Below are positions 33,814 to 44,158 of a DNA stretch of 64,000 nt, one piece after another. How positions within the stretch are numbered: position 1 is the first letter of the stretch; each line of letters starts with the position of its first letter. This stretch comes from Haloferax sp046557615 (GTDB lineage: Archaea; Halobacteriota; Halobacteria; Halobacteriales; Haloferacaceae): assembly GCF_046557615.1 (NCBI RefSeq), contig NZ_JBKIII010000001.1, forward strand, positions 372,001 through 436,000, given 5' to 3'. Both the position numbers and the translations under genes were made by a program. The notes below the pieces were generated by a model. It was not told the DNA's origin and made no database searches. It saw only the letters and a program-made list of their open reading frames with translations.

Positions 33814-35109
33814 TTAGTCCACTGTCACTGACAACGCTGCGGCTTTTGACCGCGCCTTCTCCACAATCGAGGGCGAGGCTTCGAACTCGACGAACACCTG
33901 TTTTCCTTGGTACTCCTCTTCTTCGACGTAGGCGTGGTCGTAGAGCCACGAGATGACGCTCATCGTGTCGTCCACCAGCGGGAGCAAGAGTCGCTCGCGC
34001 TCCCACGCGGGCAATTCTGCTTCGACGCGCGCGGTCAACTCGGAGATGTTCTCACCAGTGAGTCCTGAGACGGCGACCGGGTTCGGCGCGAGTGCGGAGA
34101 GCGCGGCGCGCTTTTCTTCCAGTTCGTCGTCGTCCACCGCGTCGATTTTGTTGAAGACGGTGACGATAGGTGCCTCGTTGCGCTCGTAGAGCGTGTCGTG
34201 GCTGGTGATGAGTTTCTCGCGCATCGCGTCCAGTGACTCCGAGGCGTCCACGACGAGCAACACGAGGTCGGCGCGATAGACCGAATCGAGCGTGGATTTG
34301 AACGACTCGACGAGCCAGTGCGGGAGGTCGGAGACGAACCCGACTGTATCGGTCAACAGCACGTCGCGTTTGCCTGTCTCTGCTCTGCGGGTGGTCGTCC
34401 CGAGCGTCGTGAACAGTTGGTTCTTCGACTCCGCGGTCGGGTCGAGGTCGGGGTGTAAGTCGTCGTTCTGCCCGACTTCCAAATCGTCCGCCAATTGTTG
34501 CATCAAGGTCGATTTCCCGGCGTTGGTGTAGCCCGCGAGTGCGACGAGGTCGAACCCGGACTCGCGACGTTGCTCGCGGCGGGTCTCTTCTTTGTCGGCA
34601 ATCGCGTCCAGTTCGTTCTTGATGCGAGAAATCTGGGCTTTGATGTCGCGTTCTCGGCTCTCGTCGTACTCGCCGAGCCCCATGAATCCGGGGCGCTCGT
34701 CACGCTTTGCGAGTGACGCTTTCGCCTCTGCTCGCGGGAGTTCGTAGCGCAACTCGGCGAGTTCGACCTGTAACTGCGCCTTTCTGGTGTTGGCCCGCTG
34801 GCCGAAGATTTCGAGAATGAGCGTGAAGCGGTCGATGACTTCGACGTTCTGGGGAAGTTTCTGGGCGATGTTGTAGGTCTGGTATGGGCCCAATCGATTG
34901 TCGAAGATAACCGCCGCTGCGTCGGTCTCGGCGACGAGCGCCGCTAGTTCGCTCACTTTGCCTTCTCCGAGCTGGTATCCGGCGTCTTCTTCTCGGGTTT
35001 GCGAGAGCCTGCCGACGACATCGTAACCCGCAGCGCGGGCGAGGTCAGTGACCTCCGACAGGTCGGCATCGCCGCGATCGACTCGCTTGGCGACGACGAC
35101 ACGCGTCAT
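33814..35109 (-). CDS. hflX: GTPase HflX
   Basis: A 431-residue ribosome-associated GTPase. N-terminal domain about 1-185 (VDRGDADLSEVTDLARAAGYD; VIFDNRLGPYQTYNIAQKL) and a coiled segment (AKASLAKRDERPGF). The G domain begins near 195: G1 GYTNAGKSTLMQQL, G3 DTVGFVSDLPHWLV, G4 VFNKIDAV and a G5-like VSGLTG. HflX splits stalled or hibernating ribosomes in bacteria and is widespread in archaea. Stands as a single gene, convergent with the surface-protein gene. Confidence 0.95.
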   Translation of the reverse strand: MTRVVVAKRVDRGDADLSEVTDLARAAGYDVVGRLSQTREEDAGYQLGEGKVSELAALVAETDAAAVIFDNRLGPYQTYNIAQKLPQNVEVIDRFTLILEIFGQRANTRKAQLQVELAELRYELPRAEAKASLAKRDERPGFMGLGEYDESRERDIKAQISRIKNELDAIADKEETRREQRRESGFDLVALAGYTNAGKSTLMQQLADDLEVGQNDDLHPDLDPTAESKNQLFTTLGTTTRRAETGKRDVLLTDTVGFVSDLPHWLVESFKSTLDSVYRADLVLLVVDASESLDAMREKLITSHDTLYERNEAPIVTVFNKIDAVDDDELEEKRAALSALAPNPVAVSGLTGENISELTARVEAELPAWERERLLLPLVDDTMSVISWLYDHAYVEEEEYQGKQVFVEFEASPSIVEKARSKAAALSVTVD

Positions 35110-35371
35110 CGTCGTCCCTCCGTGGTGTGATACGAAGCCTGCACTGTGTCACGTTGACGTAACCGCCGGAAGCACTTAAGCCCCGCTCGGCTGGGTTCAC
35201 GCACTGAGATGGCTGTCCGTCACCTCCCGTTCCATACCCGGGGTTGTGCGGCAGGCGTCTTGTATATTTCCCGGATTGGGTAACCCACGGACACGTCGCA
35301 ATCACAGACTGTTCTCTGTACTGTTTAGTCACCCACAAACGACTTATACGAAGGCGCGGGATGTTCGGGGT

Positions 35372-35701
35372 ATGGACCCTCTACAATTCAGTCTCGACCC
35401 CCAACAACTGGGTATCGAGTTCGGGAGTGGGGCCGTCATCGGCGGCATCATCGGCTTCGCCGCCAAGAAGGTGGCAAAGCTCATCGCCGTCATCATCGGT
35501 CTCCAACTCGCGGTGTTCAAATTCCTCGAATCGCGCGGCATCCTCACCGTCGATTGGGAACGACTGACTGGCGGCCTCGTGAGCGCGAGTCAGCAAGCCG
35601 CATCCGAGACCCCGCCGGATTGGATTTCGACGATTCTCTCCACCGTCTCGGTTTCGGCTGGCTTCACCGGTGGCTTCCTCGTCGGCTTCAAAAAAGGATA
35701 A
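35372..35701 (+). CDS. FUN14 family membrane protein
   Basis: A 109-residue protein. GSGAVIGGIIGFAAKKVAKLIAVIIGLQLAVFKFLESRG near residues 18-56 and a second helix SVSAGFTGGFLVGFKKG at the end give the FUN14 pattern of glycine-rich helices. FUN14 proteins are mitochondrial outer-membrane proteins in eukaryotes; archaeal function is not known. ATG 35372 follows an upstream GACTTATACG box near 35341, about 30 bases before it. Confidence 0.88.
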   Translation: MDPLQFSLDPQQLGIEFGSGAVIGGIIGFAAKKVAKLIAVIIGLQLAVFKFLESRGILTVDWERLTGGLVSASQQAASETPPDWISTILSTVSVSAGFTGGFLVGFKKG

Positions 35702-35728
35702 TCGCGCCGCGCGTCGCTTCGAATCGAG

Positions 35729-36445
35729 TTACAACTCGCCTTTGTCTTTGACGATTTGCGTCTCAGCCTCGCCGCTCGTGATGTTGTTCACGAGGTCGTA
35801 GAAGTCGTTCTGCATGCCTGCGGGGAACGTGATGACGCCGACCCACGACCCGTCGTTCTGCCACTCTTCGCGTTCGAGTTCACCGTACTTTCGGACCTGT
35901 GCTTGGCCGCTCCCTGCGTACTGTGCGGGGAGTTGCACAGCGATAGTGACTTCCGCAAAGCGGATGGGAAGAACCGGACGAAGCGCATCCAGTGCGTCAT
36001 CGACCTGTGACTCGACCGGTTCCATCGGGTCCACTTTGAAACCTGCTTCCTCCAGTGCGCGTTCGATACGCTCGGGTGGGTGCGGCGAGTCGTTCATCTG
36101 TGGGTTGACCGCGTTGCGCGCGATGCGGTTGATGAGCGAGCGTCGTTTCTGTTCTTGCATCTCGCGGCGTTGGTCGGCCGTAATCTGAATCTCCCCTTTC
36201 TGGACGACCTGCGGGATGATGGTGAGCGGGTCTGTCGTCCCGAACACCTTTTCGAGGTCGTTCTCGGCGGGGCGGTCACCGCGCGAGGCGTCTTCGAACA
36301 CGTCTTCGGCCGCGATGACGTCTTCGAGGTCGCCGTCGAACTCGTCGCGCTTCATGGCGAGTGCGGCATCCGGGTGGATGAGGACCTCAAAGCGTGCGCC
36401 GTGAGACTCCAGTCGGGCAGTTACCGCTTCGTCGAGTGAAATCAT
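35729..36445 (-). CDS. Ribosome assembly factor SBDS
   Basis: A 238-residue protein of three domains. Residues about 1-95 are the SBDS N-domain (MISLDEAVTARLESHGARFEVLIHPD, then EDVFEDASRGDRP). About 100-165 is the three-helix domain (TIIPQVVQKGEIQIT, RRSLINRIARNAVNP) and about 170-238 the ferredoxin-like domain. SBDS triggers release of eIF6 from the large ribosomal subunit. The fold and order are unmistakable. Single gene; convergent with the FUN14-like gene. Confidence 0.96.
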   Translation of the reverse strand: MISLDEAVTARLESHGARFEVLIHPDAALAMKRDEFDGDLEDVIAAEDVFEDASRGDRPAENDLEKVFGTTDPLTIIPQVVQKGEIQITADQRREMQEQKRRSLINRIARNAVNPQMNDSPHPPERIERALEEAGFKVDPMEPVESQVDDALDALRPVLPIRFAEVTIAVQLPAQYAGSGQAQVRKYGELEREEWQNDGSWVGVITFPAGMQNDFYDLVNNITSGEAETQIVKDKGEL

Positions 36446-36613
36446 AGGTTCGGATACTCTCTCCGTGGTAAAAAGCCCTCGCCGATTGACTGTTCACAAT
36501 CGCGTCCTGTGATTTAGGTCGCCAGACACTCACTTCCGTCTCTGTCTCCGCTGGTGTCGGTCTTGGTCTGGGGCGAAGAAACGGTTATACTCGCCCGCAC
36601 CCCACGAATCAGT

Positions 36614-36922
36614 ATGAGTTCGCAAGCCACCGAAAAGTCTCTCGAAGAGCGTATCGAGCTCTTCATGCGCCGAAACTTCCCACAGATTCAGATGCACGGC
36701 GGGAGCGCCGGTATCGAAGCCATCGACAAAGACTCGGGCGAAGTCTGGATTTCGCTCACCGGCGCCTGTTCCGGGTGCGGTATCTCGCCGATGACGATTC
36801 AAGCCCTGAAGTCGCGGATGGTCACCGAGTTCGACGAGATTTCGGAAGTCCACGCCTCGGCAGGTATGGGCTTCGACTACGACGAACCGTTCGAACCCGA
36901 CGTCTCCGACGCGCCGTTCTAG
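36614..36922 (+). CDS. NifU-like Fe-S scaffold/carrier protein
   Basis: A 102-residue protein with the NifU C-terminal domain: RRNFPQIQMHGGSAGIEAID and the cluster-binding GACSGCGISPMTIQALKSRM with Cys-x2-Cys near residues 53-56. It carries a 4Fe-4S cluster for transfer to target proteins. A thioredoxin gene is convergent with it; there is no other Fe-S gene nearby. Start at 36614 by homology (MSSQATEKSLEERIE). Confidence 0.93.
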   Translation: MSSQATEKSLEERIELFMRRNFPQIQMHGGSAGIEAIDKDSGEVWISLTGACSGCGISPMTIQALKSRMVTEFDEISEVHASAGMGFDYDEPFEPDVSDAPF

Positions 36923-36987
36923 ATTTTAATCTCTTTTCGATAGCCGCACCGCTCACCGAGTGAAAAACACAGAACTCGAATCCCGGA

Positions 36988-37323
36988 TTAGGCGGCCTGT
37001 TCGATAATTTCGACGAGGTCCTCTTTGCTCTGGACGCCGATGACCTGCTGGACTTTCTCGCCGTTGGCGTAGAACTGGAGGGTCGGAACGCTGCGAATCT
37101 GCTGGTTGCGAGCGAGTTCCTGCAGTTCGTCGATATCGACCTTTGCGACGACGGCGTCGGTCTCTTCTGCAATCTCTTTGACCGTGGGTTCGAGCATCTT
37201 ACACGGACCACACCACTCGGCGTGGTAGTCTACGAGGACGACGCCGTGTTCGGAAATCAGGTCCTGGAGGTGGCTCTCGCTTTCGACGTGGATGGGTTCG
37301 TCCGTTGCTTCGAGTGTACTCAT
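36988..37323 (-). CDS. Thioredoxin
   Basis: A 111-residue thioredoxin. Active site VDYHAEWCGPCKM with Cys38 and Cys41, cis-Pro in SVPTLQFYANGE and end VEIIEQAA. The start MSTLEATDE at 37323 is preferred; the longer frame adds a leader with no thioredoxin match. It probably works with a reductase elsewhere in the genome. Confidence 0.95.
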   Translation of the reverse strand: MSTLEATDEPIHVESESHLQDLISEHGVVLVDYHAEWCGPCKMLEPTVKEIAEETDAVVAKVDIDELQELARNQQIRSVPTLQFYANGEKVQQVIGVQSKEDLVEIIEQAA

Positions 37324-37398
37324 ACAGAGTCGTATCAGCGCGAGACTATTACCCATTGCGCCTGTTTGCACGCCGACGCACGACCGCGAAAGGGGTGT

Positions 37399-38058
37399 TT
37401 AGCAGTCGTAGCGCAGAAGAACACCGTCGTCAACTCGCTCGACGTCGCGGAGTGTGAGTCTCGGGAAGTTCTCTGTGAAGCCATCACCGTCGGCGAGCGT
37501 CGGTGCCTCGCGTCCACCGATGACCATCGACCCGACGTACAGCGAGAGTTCGTCTACGAGGCCATCCGAAAAGAGCGAGAAGATGACTTCGCCGCCGCCT
37601 TCGACCATCAGACGTTCGATTCCGGCCGATTCGAGTTCGCCGAACGCTTCGGGCAACGAGACGCGCGCCTCGCCCGCGATGACGATCGTTGCGCCTGCGC
37701 CTTCGAGTGCCTCGATTCTGTCTTCCGGTGCGGATTCGGAGACGAGGATGTAGGTCTCAGAGACGTCGTTGAGAATTCGCGCATCGACTGGTGTACGTGC
37801 GCGTGAGTCGGCGACCACGCGGGCCGGGTGTGACGACTCACCTCGGGATTCGCGTGCAGCCACGTGTTCCGAATCGTCGAGGGCCAACTGCGGGTCGTCG
37901 GCGAGGACGGTTCCGACACCGACGAGGACGGCATCCGAGTTCGCCCGAACGTCGTCCACTCGGTCGAAGTCCTCGTCGCCGCTGATTTTGATTTGCTCGC
38001 GGCGGCGCGAGGAGAGTTTGCCATCGACACTCGTCGCGGCGTTCACGTGGACGTGCAT
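37399..38058 (-). CDS. Archaeal riboflavin-pathway pyrimidine reductase
   Basis: A 219-residue NADPH-dependent reductase (RibD_C / Rib7/ArfC type) that reduces 2,5-diamino-6-ribosylamino-pyrimidinone 5'-phosphate in riboflavin and F420 biosynthesis. MHVHVNAATSVDGKLSSRRREQIKISGDEDF at the start and DAVLVGVGTVLADDPQL near 45-60 are typical. So are the VEGGGEVIFSLFSDGLVDELSLY segment near 155 and the end RLTLRDVERVDDGVLLRY. It is divergent from the glycosyltransferase gene. Confidence 0.93.
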   Translation of the reverse strand: MHVHVNAATSVDGKLSSRRREQIKISGDEDFDRVDDVRANSDAVLVGVGTVLADDPQLALDDSEHVAARESRGESSHPARVVADSRARTPVDARILNDVSETYILVSESAPEDRIEALEGAGATIVIAGEARVSLPEAFGELESAGIERLMVEGGGEVIFSLFSDGLVDELSLYVGSMVIGGREAPTLADGDGFTENFPRLTLRDVERVDDGVLLRYDC

Positions 38059-38157
38059 GGTCGAATCTCAGTCGGTAGTCGAAAACGCGTTTCGGTTAGG
38101 AATCAACTGCCAGTTCGGACAGGAATTAAATACTGCACAGTGGTAGACTGTTTCATC

Positions 38158-39210
38158 ATGATTCCTACTGTTCTCATGCTCGGGTGGGGGTTCCCACCAA
38201 ACGTCAGCGGTGGACTCGACACACACGTCGGCGAACTGTTCGAGCGAATGGAGGCACGCGACGACATCGACATCGAACTCGTACTTCCGGCAGAGTACGC
38301 ACCGGACAGACCAGGAATCACGGGCGTCCCGACGGGCGAAGGCGACATCATCACTCGAATCGGTCGCCTGAGTTCGGCCTTTGCGGAGCATGCAGAAGAT
38401 GCAGATGTCATCCACACCCACGACTGGTTCGGCTACGGACCGGGCTCGCGCGCGAAGACGAACAACCCCGATATCGAGTGGATTACGACGTTTCACTCGC
38501 TCTCGTCGGACCGCAACATCGACCCGCCGCAACGTGAAGTCGAAACCGAGCGCCGAATCGCTGACCGATGTGACCACCTGCTCGCGGTGAGCAAACTCCT
38601 CGCCGGAAAGGTCAAAGAAGAGTACGACGGCGACTGCGACGTCATCTACAACGGCTTTTCGGAGTGTGAGACGAAGGGAATCGACCGCAAAGCAGAACTC
38701 GGAATCGACGGGAAGATGCTCTTTTTCGTCGGTCGCCACACCGACCAAAAAGGCATCTCGCATCTCATCTACGCACTCGAAAAACTCGACCGCGACGACG
38801 TGACACTCGTCATGGGCGGGTCGGGCCACCTCACGGACCAACTCAAGCGATTTGCCGAACTCATCGGCGTCGAAGACCGAATAGAGTGGGTCGGCTACGT
38901 CCCCGAAGAAGAACTCGGCGACTACTACGCCTCGGCGGACCTGTTCGTCTCGCCGTCGCTGTCCGAGCCATTCGGAATCACCATCGTCGAAGCCCTCTCG
39001 ACTGGCACGCGCGTCGTCGCAACCGAGAGTGGGGCCGCAGAAGTCCTCCCCGAGGACTGCGTCGTCGAAGTCGAACCCGACTCTCGGTCGATTGCGAAGG
39101 GTATCGAGTACGCCCTCTCGCTCGAAGGCGAACCAGAGTACGAACCGTACACGTGGGACCAAGTGGTGGACGAGACGGTCGCCTACTACCACTCGGTACT
39201 CGAAGAGTAG
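38158..39210 (+). CDS. Family 4-type glycosyltransferase
   Basis: A 350-residue GT-B fold enzyme. N-terminal half: MIPTVLMLGWGFPPNVSGGLDTHVGELFERM with the nucleotide and acceptor groove; IHTHDWFGYGPGS. C-terminal half: FFVGRHTDQKGISHLIYAL and the retaining-GT motif SLSEPFGITIVEALSTGTRVVAT (E-x7-E) near residue 285. The donor and acceptor are unknown; starch-synthase-like start suggests a nucleotide sugar such as ADP- or UDP-glucose. The start at 38158 is fixed by homology. The longer upstream frame is antisense to the reductase gene. Confidence 0.93.
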   Translation: MIPTVLMLGWGFPPNVSGGLDTHVGELFERMEARDDIDIELVLPAEYAPDRPGITGVPTGEGDIITRIGRLSSAFAEHAEDADVIHTHDWFGYGPGSRAKTNNPDIEWITTFHSLSSDRNIDPPQREVETERRIADRCDHLLAVSKLLAGKVKEEYDGDCDVIYNGFSECETKGIDRKAELGIDGKMLFFVGRHTDQKGISHLIYALEKLDRDDVTLVMGGSGHLTDQLKRFAELIGVEDRIEWVGYVPEEELGDYYASADLFVSPSLSEPFGITIVEALSTGTRVVATESGAAEVLPEDCVVEVEPDSRSIAKGIEYALSLEGEPEYEPYTWDQVVDETVAYYHSVLEE

Positions 39211-39231
39211 AAACGAAAGACTGGAACGGAA

Positions 39232-39600
39232 TTAGCGAAGGAGTCGAACTTCTGTCACCGGTTCGGGGTGTCGAATTCGGTAGCCGGTTCGCGTTGGAAC
39301 CATCCCTTTTCGCGGCATCGTCCCGCGCGCCGATTGATACGGTGAGTCGTCGGTCTGGACCGACTGGTACGGCGAGTCGTACGAGGATTGATACGGGCTA
39401 TCGGAGCGCTGGTACGCACTGTGTTCGTCGGGTTGGGCGTCGAAGCCTTCTGGCGGGAGGTAGATTCGCTCGCCGGATTCCGAACGAACGACGACTGCGG
39501 TGTCCTTGTCGCCGTCCATGACGATTGTCGTCCACCCGTCTTCGACTGTCATCGAGAAGGAGACGGCAGGTTCGGCCTCTTGTGTGTCGTCGCTGCTCAT
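39232..39600 (-). CDS. Hypothetical protein with repeated DSPYQS units
   Basis: A 122-residue protein. The N-terminal half VSFSMTVEDGWTTIVMDGDKDTAVVVRSESG is a small beta domain. The C-terminal half holds four near-tandem copies of (D/Y)SPYQS (SDSPYQSSYDSPYQSV, DDSPYQSA), then MPRKGMVPTRTGYRIRHPE. Tyr/Ser-rich repeats of this kind may be a flexible linker or an interaction tail. I do not recognise a named family. Its stop is 22 bases from the glycosyltransferase stop; the start is 104 bases before rpa1 on the other strand. Confidence 0.75.
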   Translation of the reverse strand: MSSDDTQEAEPAVSFSMTVEDGWTTIVMDGDKDTAVVVRSESGERIYLPPEGFDAQPDEHSAYQRSDSPYQSSYDSPYQSVQTDDSPYQSARGTMPRKGMVPTRTGYRIRHPEPVTEVRLLR

Positions 39601-39704
39601 ACCTCTGTAAGCGACACGTGCCCACTTAGTGATTCGCCCCCGCTCGGCGGTTCGGTGACTCTCGCGGGAACCCTTTTTATCCGAAGAGGGCGAACTGCCG
39701 TTCG

Positions 39705-40981
39705 ATGGAACTCGACCAGCATGCCGAGGAGCTTGCCTCCGCCCTCGGTGTTGACAAAGAGGAGGTCAAATCCGACTTGCAGAACCTCCTGCAGTACAGT
39801 GTCCCGCTCGACGAAGCGAAACAGAGCGTGCGACGAAAACACGGCGGCAGTTCGTCCGGCGGCAACGCCCCGCCGTCTTCGAAGCGTATCGCCGATATCG
39901 GCCCGAACGACGGCAACGTCTCGGTGACGGTGCGCGTACTCACCGTGGGTACGCGTTCTATCGTCTACCAAGGCGAAGAGCAGACGATTCGAGAGGGCCA
40001 ACTCGCCGACGGATCCGGTGTCATCTCGTACACCGCGTGGCAGGACTTCGGCTTCTCACCCGGCGACTCCGTGACGATTGGCAACGCGGGCGTCCGCGAG
40101 TGGGACGGCAACCCCGAACTCAACATCGGGTCTGCTTCGACCGTCGGTATCGAGTCCGACCCCGTCGAGACGCCGTACGACGACCAAATCGGCGGTGAAT
40201 CCGACCTCATCGACCTCGCCGCTGGCGACCGTGGGCGCGCCGTCGATGTGCGCGTTCTCGAAGTGGATTCCCGAACGATTTCTGGCCGAAACGGTGAGAC
40301 CACGATTCTCTCGGGCGTCCTCGCCGACGAGACGGGGCGACTCCCCTTTACCGACTGGGCACCGCGTCCCGACCTGAAAGAGGGTGCGAGCCTCCGATTC
40401 GAAGACGTGTACGTCCGCGAGTTCCGCGGCGTCCCACAGGTAAACCTCTCGGAGTTCTCGACTGTCGAAGTGCTTGAGACTCCTGTCGAAGTCACCGACT
40501 CCGCGCCCCGACTCAAAGTCGGCGAGGCTGTCGGCGCAGGTGGCATGTTCGACGTCGAAGTCCTCGGGAACGTTCTCGAAGTCCGCGATGGTTCTGGACT
40601 CATCGAACGCTGTCCCGAGTGTAGTCGCGTCGTCCAAAACGGTCAGTGCCGACAGCACGGCTCTGTCGAGGGCGAAGACGACATGCGCGTGAAAGCAATC
40701 CTCGACGACGGAACGGGAACGGTGACGGCGATTCTCGACCGCGACCTCACCGAGGAAATCTACGGCGGGACGATGGCCGACGCGATGGAGGCCGCCCGCG
40801 AGGCGATGGACAAGGAAGTCGTCGCCGACGCAATCGCCGACACGCTCGTCGGGCGTGAGTACCGCGTTCGCGGCAATCTCTCGGTCGACGAATACGGCGC
40901 GAACCTCGAAGCCGACGAGTTCGAAGAATCAGATGACGACCCAGCCGACCGTGCGACTGCGGTCCTCACGGAGGTGAAGGC

Positions 40982-40985
<4 letters not shown>
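39705..40985 (+). CDS. rpa1: Replication protein A (single-stranded DNA-binding protein)
   Basis: A 426-residue ssDNA-binding protein. Residues about 1-50 form a helical N-terminal part (ELASALGVDKEEVKSDLQNLL). Three OB folds follow: about 65-165, 170-275 (VRVLEVDSRTISGRNGETTILSG) and 280-400. The last one includes a zinc finger CPECSRVVQNGQCRQHG near residue 305-321. This layout equals haloarchaeal Rpa1. Its stop overlaps the next gene by four bases. The trio rpa1, RPA-associated protein and phosphoesterase is the known Haloferax rpa1 operon (from memory). Confidence 0.95.
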
Positions 40986-42718
<1,733 letters not shown>

Positions 42719-42722
42719 GGAC

Positions 42723-43505
42723 GTGACACGGCCACTCGTCGAACCGATTCCGGGCGAACCCGCTGCGGTGGCGCGAACCACCAGACAGGGCTTCCCCGAA
42801 CGTTCGCTCGTCGTGGCCGACTATCACGCCGGTATCGAAGCCGGACTCAGATACGAACGCGGCGTCGAACTCCCGTCGAACGCGGACGTTCGGCGCACAC
42901 GATTACTCTCACTTTTAGAGCGAACCGACCCGGACAGACTCATCGTTTTGGGCGATTTGGGTCATCGAATCGGCGACCCGAAGGGCGACGAAGCCGACGA
43001 GTTGAACGAATTAGTGGAAGCCGTGCGCGACTACGCCGAAATGACGCTCGTGCCCGGCAACCACGACGGCGGGCTTGCAGACTTCTTTGGCGAGCGCGTC
43101 GAGGTGACCGACAGAACCGGCATCCGCCTCGGTGACGTTGGCTTCTGTCACGGCCACACCTGGCCCTCGCGAGAGGTACTCGCCGCTGACGTGATTTGCT
43201 CAGCCCACGAACATCCGGCGGTCAGATTAGAAGACGAAGTCGGCGGCGTACGAAAAGAGCGTGCGTGGCTTCGCGGTCCGCTCGCGCCCGAAGTCTTCGC
43301 TGAACACTTCGAAATCGAGGTCTCAGAATTGGAGTGGCACGACCCCGAACTCGTCATGTTCCCGGCGTTCAACGACACCTCTGGCGGGACGTGGGTCAAC
43401 GTCCCCGGACAGGGGTTTCTGTCGCCGTTTCTGCCCGAAGGGTTGGCGCAGGCTGATGCGTACTTGCTCGATGGGACGCGGTTAGGCGACTTTCGGCAGG
43501 TGTGA
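42723..43505 (+). CDS. rpe: Calcineurin-type metallophosphoesterase (rpa operon member)
   Basis: A 260-residue phosphoesterase. Metal ligands are in VVADYHAGIEAG near residue 30, VLGDLGHRIGD near 78, VPGNHDGGLAD near 112 and CSAHEHPAVRLE near 160. The usual D-x-H is here D-Y-H and the final G-H-x-H is A-H-E-H, as in the archaeal DUF-type relatives. It begins five bases after the RPAP stop, so it belongs to the operon. Substrate unknown; nuclease or cyclic-nucleotide activity cannot be told apart. It starts from GTG (MTRPLVEPI). Confidence 0.9.
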   Translation: MTRPLVEPIPGEPAAVARTTRQGFPERSLVVADYHAGIEAGLRYERGVELPSNADVRRTRLLSLLERTDPDRLIVLGDLGHRIGDPKGDEADELNELVEAVRDYAEMTLVPGNHDGGLADFFGERVEVTDRTGIRLGDVGFCHGHTWPSREVLAADVICSAHEHPAVRLEDEVGGVRKERAWLRGPLAPEVFAEHFEIEVSELEWHDPELVMFPAFNDTSGGTWVNVPGQGFLSPFLPEGLAQADAYLLDGTRLGDFRQV

Positions 43506-43793
43506 TTACCCGAATAGTCTGAAGGCAGCGACCCCGATACCGAGTACGAACACGAATGACGCACTGACGACACCGATTTGTTGCAATCTGCGCCACTCGC
43601 GGAAGGATTCGGGGACTCCCTCGTATCGTTCTTGGATAGCATAGCGTACGCAGAGGAGTCCATATATTCCCATTGCGACCATCAAAATGAGCTTCCAGAC
43701 GGCGAATTCTCCGAGTTCACCGCTGAATATCAAGAACGGATAGCCGATGAAAAATCCTGCTTGCGACACCCAAAATGCGCGTTCCGGACTCAT
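43506..43793 (-). CDS. Small membrane protein, tandem paralogue 1
   Basis: A 95-residue protein, MSPERAFWVSQAGFFIGYPFLIF, with about three helices (residues 7-24, 35-54, 76-94). The first ten residues match the next gene upstream (MSPERVYWIS), showing a tandem duplication. Its start overlaps the stop of that gene by four bases. No family is recognised. It is convergent with rpe, separated by no spacer. Confidence 0.78.
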   Translation of the reverse strand: MSPERAFWVSQAGFFIGYPFLIFSGELGEFAVWKLILMVAMGIYGLLCVRYAIQERYEGVPESFREWRRLQQIGVVSASFVFVLGIGVAAFRLFG

Positions 43794-44068
43794 GCAATCA
43801 AGCCGTACAACTCGATGGCCACGACGAAGAGGAAGAAACACGCGACTGTGACAGTGAGGTACACTTGTGGACCCCAATCAGTCGGGATGTTCACACGCTC
43901 GGGGTTCTGGTGACCGACGGCAGCGACGTACGAGAAGACGAGAGCCACGCAGGCGGCTGCCGCGGTGGGTATTCCGACCGTGCCAGTGACGACATCGAGG
44001 CCAATGCTGACGGTGGCGGCAACGGCAAACGCGGCGAACGAAATCCAGTATACACGTTCCGGGGACAC
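43790..44068 (-). CDS. Small membrane protein, tandem paralogue 2
   Basis: A 92-residue protein, MSPERVYWISFAAFAVAATVSIGLDVVTGTVGI, with three helices and an end VVAIELYGLIA. Same N-terminus MSPER as the neighbour. The two likely form a hetero-oligomer because translation is coupled (ATGA). It is divergent from the Lhr helicase gene. Confidence 0.78.
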   Translation of the reverse strand: MSPERVYWISFAAFAVAATVSIGLDVVTGTVGIPTAAAACVALVFSYVAAVGHQNPERVNIPTDWGPQVYLTVTVACFFLFVVAIELYGLIA

Positions 44069-44158
44069 AGAGAGAGTTGAACCACCGCCGACATGAATCC
44101 CCCGGCGAGGGGTTCACCGAGCGGTGTGCTTAATCAGTTCGCGCCGTAACGTCGGTCG

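Noticed and set aside
37864..38157. Extended N-terminus of the glycosyltransferase
   Set aside because: It lies antisense to the riboflavin-pathway reductase; the family begins at the ATG at 38158.
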